Part shown: positions 1-7,143 of the stretch, one piece after another
Layout: each line of letters begins with the position of its first letter
Position numbering within the stretch: the first letter of the stretch is position 1
Assembly (NCBI GenBank): GCA_947254205.1
Contig: CAMYCE010000070.1
Location: 1-10,760, forward strand
Reading direction: 5' to 3'
Length of the DNA stretch: 10,760 nt
Origin: an uncultured Prevotellaceae bacterium
GTDB lineage: Bacteria; Bacteroidota; Bacteroidia; Bacteroidales; Muribaculaceae
Made by a program: the position numbers and the translations under genes
The notes under the pieces: model-generated
Told to the model about the DNA's origin: nothing
Databases searched by the model: none
What the model saw: only the letters and a program-made list of their open reading frames with translations

Positions 1-47
1 CTACACGTAAGGAGTCGTCGGCAGCGTCAGATGTGTATAAGAGACAG
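1..47 (+). other. Illumina Nextera i5-side adapter (not genomic)
   Basis: Positions 1-6 are the tail of the i5 flow-cell primer (CTACAC). Positions 7-14 (GTAAGGAG) have the form of an i5 index, 15-28 are the Nextera read-1 adapter, and 29-47 are the 19-bp Tn5 mosaic end AGATGTGTATAAGAGACAG. The genomic insert therefore begins at 48. The mosaic end is a library-preparation product and must not be annotated as a natural transposon end. Confidence 0.98.
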
Positions 48-982
48 TAGTTGGACTGTGCTATCACGCCCCACGAGCCACGAGTATAGATTTCGCCGGT
101 GAGGGCCAAGTCGGCATAGGGGCCAAGGGCAAAGTAGTAGCCACCATTGCGCAAGTAGAAACCGCGATTGTAGTCCTCGCCAAAGGTGGGCACCAGCACA
201 CCGCTGTGGTATTTTTCGCTAAAGGGGAAGAAGCCAAAGGGCACGGCAAGCGGCAGGGGCAAGTCTTCGAGCACCATATAGGTAGGGCCTGTCACCACGT
301 CTTTCTTGGGACGCATTTTGCCTTTGGTGACATGAAAGTAAAAGTGAGGGTGGTCGTGATTGTTGCAGGTGGTGTATTTGCCATTTTGAATGTAATATTC
401 GCCATTGTCCATCTTTTTGGTCACGCCTCCAGTGAGAAACCCCTCTCCTTGCTCGGTCACAATGTCGGTGATGAGTCCCTTTTGGGTCTTGTAGTTATAG
501 ACCATGGTTTTCGACTCATAGCTACCACTATTATCCTTAAAAACAGGGTTTCCCACGATCTCGCCGGTAGTGTCGGCAACACCCAGCGCGTGAATTTCGT
601 GCTTGGCCATGTCCATGTTGAGCTGCGAGGCCGAGAGCGACACGTCGGCATATTTTACCTCGCTTGAGCCATACATGCGCGTCACGTCTTGGCCATACAT
701 CACCACCGAGTCTTTGGCCATAAACACCACTTCGTGGTCGAGGTCGATTTTTTGCTTCTTGAATCGGGCAGTGTCGGTTGCTGTTGTGGGCTTGGGGTCG
801 CTTGGTTTCACTCCAGCAATTGAATCAACGGCAGCGGCAATGCCATTTTGCCCTGTCACCACTATCGAGTCGCTCAAGGGGCTATAGCCACGAGACCTCA
901 CAGGCGATGCTGTGCCGGCACAGGCCAGCAGCAACGCAACAATGAAGAAAATCACCCCTATGTGATGGTCTTTTTGATTCAA
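48..982 (-). CDS. lptD: LPS-assembly outer membrane protein LptD, N-terminal part (cut by insert end)
   Basis: My own minus-strand translation is open for 311 codons from a TTG at 982-980 to the insert edge. LptD is the outer-membrane beta-barrel that, with LptE, inserts lipopolysaccharide into the outer leaflet. Residues 1-25 form a signal peptide (charged start, then IFFIVALLLACAG). Residues about 75-185 resemble the periplasmic OstA/LptA-like beta-jellyroll. Residues 195-225 hold the Bacteroidota LptD segment around QNGKYTTCNNHDHPHFYFH. From about 230 (LEDLPLPLAVPFGFFPF, then SGVLVPTFGEDYNRGFYLRN) the barrel domain begins; the rest lies beyond the window. No in-frame ATG precedes the signal peptide: an in-frame stop lies upstream, and only TTG (982, or 1000) or GTG (955) can start it. 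The 982 TTG gives the best signal peptide. LLAC around Cys21 resembles a lipobox, but LptD is not a known lipoprotein. It lies 90 nt downstream of the HD gene, so it may be co-transcribed or use its own weak promoter. Confidence 0.88.
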
Positions 983-1009
983 CGCTTTTGGGTTTTGCAA
1001 TTATGCCTG

Positions 1010-1017
1010 CAAAATTA
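1010..1017 (-). promoter_or_regulatory. possible -7 box for lptD
   Basis: Reading the minus strand, TAATTTTG matches the Bacteroidota -7 consensus TAnnTTTG. It lies 27 nt upstream of the proposed lptD start, but no good TTTG -33 box is found at the usual 19-21 nt spacing. Weak candidate; readthrough from ilvE is the alternative. Confidence 0.3.
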
Positions 1018-1072
1018 AGCATTTATCCCAATTCAATCGTCATTTAAATATGAATTATCCTTAACAGCAGGG

Positions 1073-1645
1073 TCAACAGTCAAGCTTTTCATAGCTTGGC
1101 TCGCCAAACAACTCGACAAGAGCCTCAAAACGCATGGAAGTGCCCTCGCCATAGCGTGATAGTTGCTGGCGCACGGCTTCGAGAGGCTTGGCAGGCTCAA
1201 TGCGCGACTTGCTATAAAACTTGTCGGCATAGCACACCACTTTTTCTTCGAGGCTCAAAGGCAGCATCTCGCGATGGGGTAGTGGTAGCCCTTGATCGAT
1301 GATTTCCTGCATGGCAAGTCCCGCACCGGTGTGACGTTCACACACCAGCGCATGTCTAAACAATCCCAGCGAGTCGAGCAACTCCCGTCCCAAATAGCCA
1401 TGGCAGATGTAGGGCAATTCACCATGGCAGTGAATGCCGGGCGCGTGGGTCTTGAACATGCCAATGTCGTGCAGCATGGCTCCCTCGATGGCAAATTCTT
1501 TGTCGATGGGCACTCCTGCGGCTATGAGGCGTTCACACAGCTGTGCCGTGAGGCAAGCAACCTGCCTGCTATGGGCCATGAGCAACTTGTGGGCGTCGCA
1601 GCCCGCGGTGTAGTATCGCTCTATGATGGAGTCATAATTAATCAT
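1073..1645 (-). CDS. HD-domain phosphohydrolase family protein
   Basis: A 190-residue cytosolic protein with the metal-binding HD pattern: His25 (MAHSRQ), His59-Asp60 in AMLHDIGMF, His82 (YICHGYLG), His98, His105 (ERHTG) and Asp141 (YADKF). This layout is typical of small HD/HDIG phosphohydrolases, which use one or two metal ions to hydrolyse phosphomonoesters, nucleotides or related substrates; the substrate cannot be read from the sequence. There is no signal peptide or membrane segment. The ATG at 1645 lies 11 nt after the ilvE stop, so the two are almost certainly co-transcribed, ilvE first. The family assignment is secure. A role linked to ilvE or lptD is only suggested by position. Confidence 0.88.
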   Translation of the reverse strand: MINYDSIIERYYTAGCDAHKLLMAHSRQVACLTAQLCERLIAAGVPIDKEFAIEGAMLHDIGMFKTHAPGIHCHGELPYICHGYLGRELLDSLGLFRHALVCERHTGAGLAMQEIIDQGLPLPHREMLPLSLEEKVVCYADKFYSKSRIEPAKPLEAVRQQLSRYGEGTSMRFEALVELFGEPSYEKLDC

Positions 1646-1656
1646 GCTCGTGTGGT

Positions 1657-2691
1657 TTATTCAATGATTGTTACCCAGCCATAGTTGTCGGGAGCATCTC
1701 CCATCTGAATGGCTTGCAGGCGATGATACAACTCGGTGACCACAGGCCCCGGCTTGCCATCTTGAGCCACAACATATTTCTTGCCGGTGTCGAGGTCGTG
1801 AATTTCGCTCAATGGCGAGCACACGGCGGCAGTGCCACACTCGGCGGCCTCGTCCACAGTTTCAAGCTCGGCCGGTTCTATGGGGCGACATTCCACTTTG
1901 AGCCCCATGTCGCGAGCAATTTGTTGCAGGCACATGTTGGTGATAGAGGGCAATATCGAGCCCGATTGTGGAGTGATATAGGTGTCGCCTTTTATCGCAA
2001 AAAAATTGGCAGGGCCACACTCGTCGATATATTTTTTCTCTTTGGGGTCGAGAAAAAGCACGGTAGAGTAGCCCAACTGCTTGGCATGATCAAGGGCTCG
2101 CAGGCTGGCAGCATAGTTGCCTCCCACTTTAAAGCGACCTGTGCCTTGCGGAGCGGCGCGGTCATATTGGCGAGTGATGCACACTTGAGTGGTGTTGAAG
2201 CCCTCTTTAAAATAGGCCCCCACTGGTGTGGTGAAGATGATAAACAGGTAGTCGGTAGCAGGATTCACACCCACGCGGGCTGTAGTGCCAATCTCAAATG
2301 GGCGCAAATATAGCGAGCAACCACTGCCATAGGGAGGCACAAACCGCTCGTTGAGCTTGACCACTCGCTTGGCCATCTCGGTGAAAATGTCGACAGGCAC
2401 AGGCTCCATCATGATGCCACGGGCACTGTGTTGCAGTCGCTTGGCATTTTCGTCGATGCGAAACAGGCGCATTTTGCCATCTCTGCCTCTAAAAGCCTTT
2501 TGCCCTTCAAATATTTCTTGACCATAGTGCAGACAAGTGGCAGCCATGTGCAAATTCACTTGTTCGCTATCACTCACCACAATGTCGCCCCAGCCACCAT
2601 TGGCAAAGGTGCATCTCACATTGTAGTCGGTCTTGATATAGTTGAAACCCAAATTATTCCAGTCAATTTGATTATTGTCGTGTTTGTTCAT
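1657..2691 (-). CDS. ilvE: branched-chain amino acid aminotransferase
   Basis: PLP-dependent fold-type IV aminotransferase, 344 residues, usual for the long IlvE/eukaryotic-BCAT-like group. It catalyses reversible transfer of the amino group between leucine, isoleucine or valine and 2-oxoglutarate in the cytosol, the last step of synthesis and first of breakdown. Visible marks: FEGQKAFRG (residues 61-69), the catalytic lysine Lys188 in GRFKVGGNYAASLRA, the conserved YIDECGPANFF (221-231) with Glu224, and the phosphate-binding SGSILPSITN (243-252). The start MNKHDNNQIDW at 2691 fits the family N-terminus and the upstream promoter. It is the first gene of the minus-strand ilvE-HD-lptD set. I saw no T-box or leader peptide in the ~100-nt leader. 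Confidence 0.96.
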   Translation of the reverse strand: MNKHDNNQIDWNNLGFNYIKTDYNVRCTFANGGWGDIVVSDSEQVNLHMAATCLHYGQEIFEGQKAFRGRDGKMRLFRIDENAKRLQHSARGIMMEPVPVDIFTEMAKRVVKLNERFVPPYGSGCSLYLRPFEIGTTARVGVNPATDYLFIIFTTPVGAYFKEGFNTTQVCITRQYDRAAPQGTGRFKVGGNYAASLRALDHAKQLGYSTVLFLDPKEKKYIDECGPANFFAIKGDTYITPQSGSILPSITNMCLQQIARDMGLKVECRPIEPAELETVDEAAECGTAAVCSPLSEIHDLDTGKKYVVAQDGKPGPVVTELYHRLQAIQMGDAPDNYGWVTIIE

Positions 2692-2793
2692 TATCTGTCA
2701 AATGTTTGCTCTTTTGTGAAAATATGTATTTATTTGATTAAAAAATATGAAATCATTAGTCATTCCCATGAGTTTTTTATCAATTTAATAGCA

Positions 2794-2825
2794 CAAAGGT
2801 AAAAAAAAACTCCCAAAATCCCAAA
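2794..2825 (-). promoter_or_regulatory. Bacteroidota-type promoter of ilvE
   Basis: On the minus strand the -7 box TACCTTTG (2801 down to 2794) matches TAnnTTTG exactly. A TTTG -33 box (2825 down to 2822) lies 20 nt upstream, the normal spacing. The transcription start would fall near 2787, giving a leader of roughly 95 nt. Confidence 0.75.
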
Positions 2826-2871
2826 AATTCCGTCAAAGCCACCTGCCCACACTTGCTTACACCTCTATTAA

Positions 2872-3477
2872 CAGCGAAGTAGTTTTAATGACGCTTGTTT
2901 GAGTCAAATAGAGCAAGCAGCGTTATTTATTTTCTTGAATAAAACATGTTTTAATGGACTTTATCGTGAAAATGCTAAAGGAAAATTCAACGTTCCTCAT
3001 AGTAGATATGAAAATCCCACAATTTGTGATGAGGACACAATAATGGCGGATTCTAAACTTTTGCAAAAAGTTGATATTCTTTGTGGTGATTTCTCTAAAA
3101 TGGAACAGTATGCTGGCGAAAACACATTGTTTTATTTTGACCCTCCTTATAGGCCATTAAGTGACACTTCATCTTTTAATAGCTATGTTAAAGAGCCATT
3201 TGATGACGCAGAACAAGTGCGTTTACGGGATTTTTGTAATACTATTGTTCAACGAGGAAGTCGTTTTCTTCTAAGCAACTCTGATGTTAAAGGGAAAAAC
3301 CCTTCTGATAATTTTTTTGATGAATTATATTCTGATTATCAAATTCAAAGAGTTTGGGCTACTCGCATGGTCAATGCAAACTCGCAAAAGAGAGGAAAAC
3401 TAACAGAATTGATGATCTCGAATATTGCACCTATTAAAAATGGAGATTGTTTGAACAATTTGCAGTTGGCGATTTAA
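2872..3477 (+). pseudogene. Dam-type (DpnM/D12 class) adenine methylase, N-terminally deleted remnant
   Basis: The frame is open from 2872; the first usable start is TTG at 2899. The encoded part matches class-alpha N6-adenine methylases: LFIFLNKTCFNGLYRENAKGKFNVP, the catalytic DPPY (residues 81-84 from the TTG) in LFYFDPPYRPLS, and the C-terminal NSQKRGKLTELMISNI. The N-terminal ~90-100 residues of the family, with the FxGxG S-adenosylmethionine motif, are missing, and upstream sequence is the ilvE promoter region instead. The protein should therefore be inactive. Family homology begins about Arg at 2875 (RSSFND). After MISNI there are 16 extra residues, and the stop TAA lies within the left arm of the inverted-repeat element starting at 3472, so the original 3' end was probably also altered. 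The segment is clearly more AT-rich than its neighbours, consistent with horizontal origin, for example from a restriction-modification locus. No partner endonuclease is present. Confidence 0.85.
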
Positions 3478-3664
3478 CCCAAATCGGTCATTAGGTTTCT
3501 TTGTTTTTGTGAAATTATTTTGAGTAATTTTTGATTGATTTTGAGGGCGTTTAGCGGGCTAAACAACCGAAAAAGCAGTCAAAAAGAACCAAAATAAATG
3601 ACAAAGGCAAGGAAAAGCCTAAGATATTTTCTTATTGCGACCTAATGACCGATTGGGGTTAAAT
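3472..3664. repeat. inverted-repeat element, copy 1 (193 bp)
   Basis: Two 25-bp arms, 3472-3496 and 3640-3664, are reverse complements at 24 of 25 positions; both carry the core AATCGGTCATTAGG. The first 37 nt from TTAACCC (3474-3510) recur at 10345-10381 with one mismatch. The interior is non-coding and partly self-complementary: CTTTGT and ATTTTG stretches on the left face CAAAAT and ACAAAG on the right, and the centre holds the hairpin GTTTAG-CGGG-CTAAAC (3549-3564). The left arm supplies the stop codon of the methylase remnant. It could be a MITE-like or REP-like element; no transposase is present. Confidence 0.85.
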
Positions 3665-3673
3665 ATTAAAAAT

Positions 3674-3729
3674 CTATGAAAGCTCATACCGAAGTTGAAT
3701 TTAAAATGAGCTATAGGTCTATTTTTTTT
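3674..3729 (+). terminator. possible terminator after the methylase remnant
   Basis: CTAT plus AGCTCAT (3674-3687, with a 3-nt bulge) pairs with ATGAGCT plus ATAG (3706-3716) across an 18-nt loop. The stem is followed by a run of eight T at 3722-3729. The long loop and 5-nt gap before the T run make it only moderately convincing. Confidence 0.4.
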
Positions 3730-3740
3730 GGGGGGGGGTA

Positions 3741-3780
3741 AAAAATCGCACGGAGTTTTGGGTGACTTCGTGCGATTTTT
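3741..3780. terminator. bidirectional intrinsic terminator between methylase remnant and peptidase gene
   Basis: The 16-bp arms 3741-3756 and 3765-3780 (core AATCGCACGGAGT / ACTTCGTGCGATT, one G-U pair) enclose an 8-nt loop. A5 at one end and T5 at the other mean that either strand gives a stem followed by U residues. It sits 32 nt past the stop of the minus-strand peptidase gene, which it most likely terminates. Confidence 0.85.
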
Positions 3781-3812
3781 GTGTTGGGGAGATTTCTCCT
3801 TTTTTGGGGGGC

Positions 3813-5927
3813 TTAGTATTTTAGGCCCATGTTGTGGAGAATGAAGCTGTAGATGTCGGCTTGCTCCTCAAGTTGCTTGGAGAGGGGCTTGCCACCACCA
3901 TGGCCCGCCTTGGTGTCGATGCGAATGAGGGTGGGGGTGGCTGCCGCGTTGCACTCTTGCAGGGTGGCAGCAAACTTGAATGAGTGGGCAGGCACCACAC
4001 GGTCGTCATGGTCGGCAGTAGTGACCAGTGTGGCAGGATAGCGAGTGCCGGGCTTGAGGTTGTGCAAGGGCGAATAGGCACGCAGGTAGTCGAACATCGC
4101 TTTTGAGTCTTCGCTGGTGCCATAGTCGGGAGCCCAGTTCCAACCAATGGTGAACTTGTGGTAGCGCAACATGTCGAGCACGCCCACTTGTGGAATGCAC
4201 ACCTTGTAGAGGTCGGGGCGTTGTGTCATGCAGGCTCCCACGAGCAAGCCACCGTTGCTACCGCCCACAATAGCCAGACGCTCAGAGCTGGTGTAGCCGT
4301 TGTCGATGAGCCATTGGGCCGAAGCAATGAAGTCGTTGAACACGTTTTGCTTGTTCATTTGAGTGCCGGCAAGGTGCCACTCCTCGCCATACTCGCCACC
4401 ACCGCGCAGGCTGGCTTGGGCATAGATGCCACCTTTTTCAAGGAAGGGAATGCGGGTCGATGAGAAATAGGGAGTCATCGACACGTTGAAACCTCCATAG
4501 GCATAGAGATAAACGGGGTTTTTGCCATTGCGTTTCAATCCTTTTTTATAGGTGATGAACAGGGGCACCTTGGTGCCGTCTTTGCTGGGCACAAACACTT
4601 GCTCGGTCACATAGTCGCTGGCATTGAATTTCACTTTGGGGGCCGAATACACTTGACTGCTGTTGGTGCCGGCATCATAGCGATAGATGGTGCCGGGAGT
4701 GGTGAACGAGGAGAAGGAGTAGAACACCTCGGTCTGATCTTTGTCGCTGTGGAAACCTGCGCTACCCACCGATGGCAACTTAATTTCGTTCAACCTCTTG
4801 CCCTCGGTAGTGTAGAGATAGGCATGGCTGCAAGCATCTTTCATGTAGGTGAGAATCATCTTGCCTCCTGCAGTGAAGGTGATGCCTTCAAGCACGTCGT
4901 CGCTTTCGGGCACTATGGTTTTCCACTCGTCGATGCCAGGGTGCTTGATGTCGGTAACCATGAGTTTGCCCTTGGGTGCATCTTGATTGGTGAACAAGTA
5001 GATTTTATCGCCCACTGTTTCAATGGGGGAGTATTGAAGAGCTTGGTTGTTGGTCATTTGAATGAACTGCGAGCCTGCTTGCCTGAGGTCGCGCACATAG
5101 AGGTTCACACCACTGCCACCGCCACTCTCAAAGAGAAACATCATGGTTTCGTCTTCGTTCACGTTCACCGAGTAGAATTGCTTGGGTTTGGCAGGATTTT
5201 GATAGAAGAGCACGTCTTGCTCTTGTGGGGTGCCCACCTTGTGGTAATACACCTTTTGCACAGCATTCATGCTGCTATACTCGTGTCCCTCGGTGGGGGC
5301 ATCATAGGCACTATAGTAGAAGCCATCGCCTTGCCAAGTGGCATCGGAGAATTTGGCCCACACGATGTGGTCGTCGAGCAGGCGACCGCTTTGCGCGTCC
5401 ATCACATATATTTCTTGCCAGTCGCTACCACTGCGCGAAATCACATAGGCGGCATATCGACCATCGCGCGAGAACGAGAGCCCCTTGAGCGCCACTGTGC
5501 CGTCGCTCGACAGCGTGTTGGGGTCGAGAAACACGCGGGCATTGGCCTCGTCGCCCAAGCGGTCCATCACATAGAGCACGCTTTGGTTTTGCAAGCCGTT
5601 GTTTTTGTAGAAATACCACTTTTTGCTTGCCTTGTTGTAGAAAGGAGCCGAGAGTTTCTCAAAGTTGGCAACCTCTTTGAGGCGTTTGAGCAACTTGCCC
5701 CTAAAGGGAATGCGACTCAGGTAGTCTTGCGTTACCTTGTTCTCGGCTTCAACCCAAGCGGTTGTGGCTTGCGAGTTGTCGTCTTCGAGTGGGCGGAAGG
5801 GGTCGGCCACTTGTTGGCCAAAATAGGTGTCGACGGTGTTGTCTTTGGGCGCGCTGGGGTAGTGCAGCTGTTGTGCACTCATGGCTGTGCACCCAATCAT
5901 CGACATGAGCAGTAATAGATTTCTCAT
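3813..5927 (-). CDS. secreted prolyl oligopeptidase (peptidase family S9A)
   Basis: A 704-residue serine peptidase that cleaves short peptides after proline. Residues 1-18 form a signal peptide (MRNLLLLMSMIGCTAMSA, then Gln19), so it is exported, probably to the periplasm; MIGC at 10-13 is a poor lipobox. After the N-terminal segment YPSAPKDNTVDTYFGQQVADPFRPLED (23-49), residues about 90-430 make the seven-bladed propeller that restricts entry to small peptides. The C-terminal alpha/beta-hydrolase carries the triad: Ser557 in GGSNGG, an Asp within DHDDRV (639-644) and His676 in KAGHGGG. Also typical are YAYGGFNVSMTP (475-486) and the LRGGGEYGEEWH segment (507-518). Length matches porcine POP (710). 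It stands alone between a bidirectional terminator and the divergent etf promoter. It probably serves oligopeptide breakdown for nutrition. Confidence 0.96.
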   Translation of the reverse strand: MRNLLLLMSMIGCTAMSAQQLHYPSAPKDNTVDTYFGQQVADPFRPLEDDNSQATTAWVEAENKVTQDYLSRIPFRGKLLKRLKEVANFEKLSAPFYNKASKKWYFYKNNGLQNQSVLYVMDRLGDEANARVFLDPNTLSSDGTVALKGLSFSRDGRYAAYVISRSGSDWQEIYVMDAQSGRLLDDHIVWAKFSDATWQGDGFYYSAYDAPTEGHEYSSMNAVQKVYYHKVGTPQEQDVLFYQNPAKPKQFYSVNVNEDETMMFLFESGGGSGVNLYVRDLRQAGSQFIQMTNNQALQYSPIETVGDKIYLFTNQDAPKGKLMVTDIKHPGIDEWKTIVPESDDVLEGITFTAGGKMILTYMKDACSHAYLYTTEGKRLNEIKLPSVGSAGFHSDKDQTEVFYSFSSFTTPGTIYRYDAGTNSSQVYSAPKVKFNASDYVTEQVFVPSKDGTKVPLFITYKKGLKRNGKNPVYLYAYGGFNVSMTPYFSSTRIPFLEKGGIYAQASLRGGGEYGEEWHLAGTQMNKQNVFNDFIASAQWLIDNGYTSSERLAIVGGSNGGLLVGACMTQRPDLYKVCIPQVGVLDMLRYHKFTIGWNWAPDYGTSEDSKAMFDYLRAYSPLHNLKPGTRYPATLVTTADHDDRVVPAHSFKFAATLQECNAAATPTLIRIDTKAGHGGGKPLSKQLEEQADIYSFILHNMGLKY

Positions 5928-5966
5928 TTTTTAAATCTTAAATGGGCTAAATTGTTTTTTTTTATG

Positions 5967-5974
5967 CAAATATA
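5967..5974 (-). promoter_or_regulatory. possible -7 box for the prolyl oligopeptidase gene
   Basis: On the minus strand TATATTTG fits TAnnTTTG and lies 39 nt upstream of the start codon in an AT-rich leader. No clear TTTG -33 box is seen at the expected distance, so this rests on one element and position. Confidence 0.5.
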
Positions 5975-6112
5975 AATTTTTTATTTGAATATCATTTTGT
6001 TAAAACCGCATAATGTGCTTGATTGGTTAAAAAATGTAATATTTGTTGCCCATTTGCACATGATTGTAATTTTTGTGCATGCACTTCAATGTTACTATTA
6101 ATAAAAATTAAT

Positions 6113-6145
6113 AACCCTCGTGGCTTTTGTGCTATGGGGGTTTTT
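6113..6145 (+). other. hairpin followed by T run upstream of etfB
   Basis: Positions 6113-6124 (AACCCTCGTGGC) pair with 6131-6142 (GCTATGGGGGTT) as a 12-bp RNA stem including three G-U pairs, with loop TTTTGT. T residues run through 6145. As RNA it is stable only on the plus strand, since the G-U pairs become A-C mismatches on the other. It resembles an intrinsic terminator, but no plus-strand gene precedes it. The loop contains the -33 box of the etfB promoter, so it would not be in that transcript. It could insulate against stray upstream transcription. Confidence 0.45.
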
Positions 6146-6156
6146 GTGTAAATTTG
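6126..6156 (+). promoter_or_regulatory. Bacteroidota-type promoter of the etfB-etfA-acd operon
   Basis: TTTG at 6126-6129 and TAAATTTG at 6149-6156 are separated by 19 nt, an exact match to the Bacteroidota TTTG / TAnnTTTG arrangement. The start site would lie near 6163, giving an A-rich leader of about 85 nt. The gene-free stretch 5928-6246 otherwise holds the divergent peptidase promoter, the hairpin at 6113-6145 and repeated TGCACA/TGTGCA motifs. Confidence 0.75.
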
Positions 6157-6246
6157 CACATTCTCATGTTTTGGTTTTGTGCCACTTGCACAGTCCCATG
6201 GGTTGACATTTAATTGAAATAAATTAAAAAAGAAATTAAATAAATT

Positions 6247-7116
6247 ATGAGTTTGAATATCATTGTGCTGGCCAAGCAGGTGCCCGATACCCGCAACGTT
6301 GGCAAAGATGCGATGAAAGCCGATGGCACTATCAACCGTGCTGCGCTTCCTGCAATTTTCAATCCCGAAGATTTGAACGCTTTGGAGCAGGCTCTCCGAT
6401 TGAAGGAACAATTTCCCGGCTCCAAGGTGGGTATCCTCACCATGGGCCCTCCTCGTGCCGGCGAAATCATTCGTCAAGGTCTTTATCGTGGTGCCGACAC
6501 TGGCTGGTTGCTCACCGACCGTCTTTTTGCAGGTGCCGACACGCTTGCCACAAGCTATGCGCTTGCCACAGCCATCAAGAATATTGGCAATGTTGATGTG
6601 GTGATAGGTGGTCGCCAAGCAATCGATGGCGACACAGCCCAAGTGGGTCCTCAAGTGGCTCAAAAATTGGGTCTCAACCAAGTGACCTATGCCGAAGAAA
6701 TTCTCAAAATTGAAAACGGTGTAGCCACCATTCGCCGTCACATCGATGGCGGTGTTGAAACCGTTGAAGCTCCATTGCCCGTGGTGATCACGGTGAATGG
6801 CAGTGCTGCACCTTGCCGCCCCTGCAACGCCAAGCTGGTGATGAAATACAAGCACGCCACTTGCCCCATGGAGCGCACCGGCAATGAACCATGGGCTGCC
6901 CTCTATGAAGAGCGCGACTATCTCACGCTCAACCAGTGGAGCGTGGCCGACGTGAATGGCGATGTGGAGCAATGTGGCTTGAGTGGCTCGCCCACCAAGG
7001 TGAAGACCGTGAAAAACATTGTGTTTCAAGCTAAGGAGAGCAAAACACTCACCAGTAGCGATGCCGATGTCGACTCACTTGTGAAAGAGTTATTGGAAGA
7101 AAAAATTATTGGCTAA
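6247..7116 (+). CDS. etfB: electron transfer flavoprotein, beta subunit
   Basis: A 289-residue cytosolic subunit of the EtfAB heterodimer, which carries electrons between acyl-CoA dehydrogenases and other redox partners. It opens with the family N-terminus LNIIVLAKQVPDT and has LTMGPPRAGEIIRQGLYRGAD (64-84), DRLFAGADTLATSYALA (91-107) and the nucleotide-binding loop GGRQAIDGDTAQVGP (121-135). In bifurcating ETFs the equivalent loop helps bind the second FAD, whereas in simple ETFs it holds AMP; which applies here cannot be settled by eye. It is longer than the usual 250-265 residues, with a cysteine-bearing segment APCRPCNAKLVMKYKHATC (188-206). The start is the ATG after a very A-rich leader and immediately precedes the conserved N-terminus. 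First gene of the operon; the etfA start follows 27 nt after its stop. Confidence 0.96.
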   Translation: MSLNIIVLAKQVPDTRNVGKDAMKADGTINRAALPAIFNPEDLNALEQALRLKEQFPGSKVGILTMGPPRAGEIIRQGLYRGADTGWLLTDRLFAGADTLATSYALATAIKNIGNVDVVIGGRQAIDGDTAQVGPQVAQKLGLNQVTYAEEILKIENGVATIRRHIDGGVETVEAPLPVVITVNGSAAPCRPCNAKLVMKYKHATCPMERTGNEPWAALYEERDYLTLNQWSVADVNGDVEQCGLSGSPTKVKTVKNIVFQAKESKTLTSSDADVDSLVKELLEEKIIG

Positions 7117-7143
7117 AATTGTAGAACACACACACACGACAAC

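Noticed and set aside
29..47. Tn5 mosaic end as evidence for a natural transposon
   Set aside because: It is joined to Nextera adapter and index sequence at both window ends, so it comes from library preparation.
206..667. Plus-strand frame of 153 codons at the left edge
   Set aside because: Antisense to LptD, which reads openly on the minus strand with clear family segments.
2692..2790. T-box, riboswitch or attenuator peptide in the ilvE leader
   Set aside because: No specifier stem, no run of branched-chain codons and no terminator/antiterminator pair could be seen.
3472..3664. CRISPR-like or tRNA-like structure in the repeat element
   Set aside because: There are only two arms in inverted orientation with no regularly spaced direct repeats, and no cloverleaf can be drawn.
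4599..5915. A 438-codon open frame on the plus strand
   Set aside because: It lies wholly antisense to the prolyl oligopeptidase gene, whose triad and length are intact. The antisense product shows no recognisable domain and has a His/Val/Gly-rich composition typical of shadow frames.
5992..7029. A 345-codon open frame on the minus strand covering the etfB promoter
   Set aside because: Mostly antisense to etfB, and it spans the AT-rich intergenic region and terminator-like hairpin; no recognisable protein.
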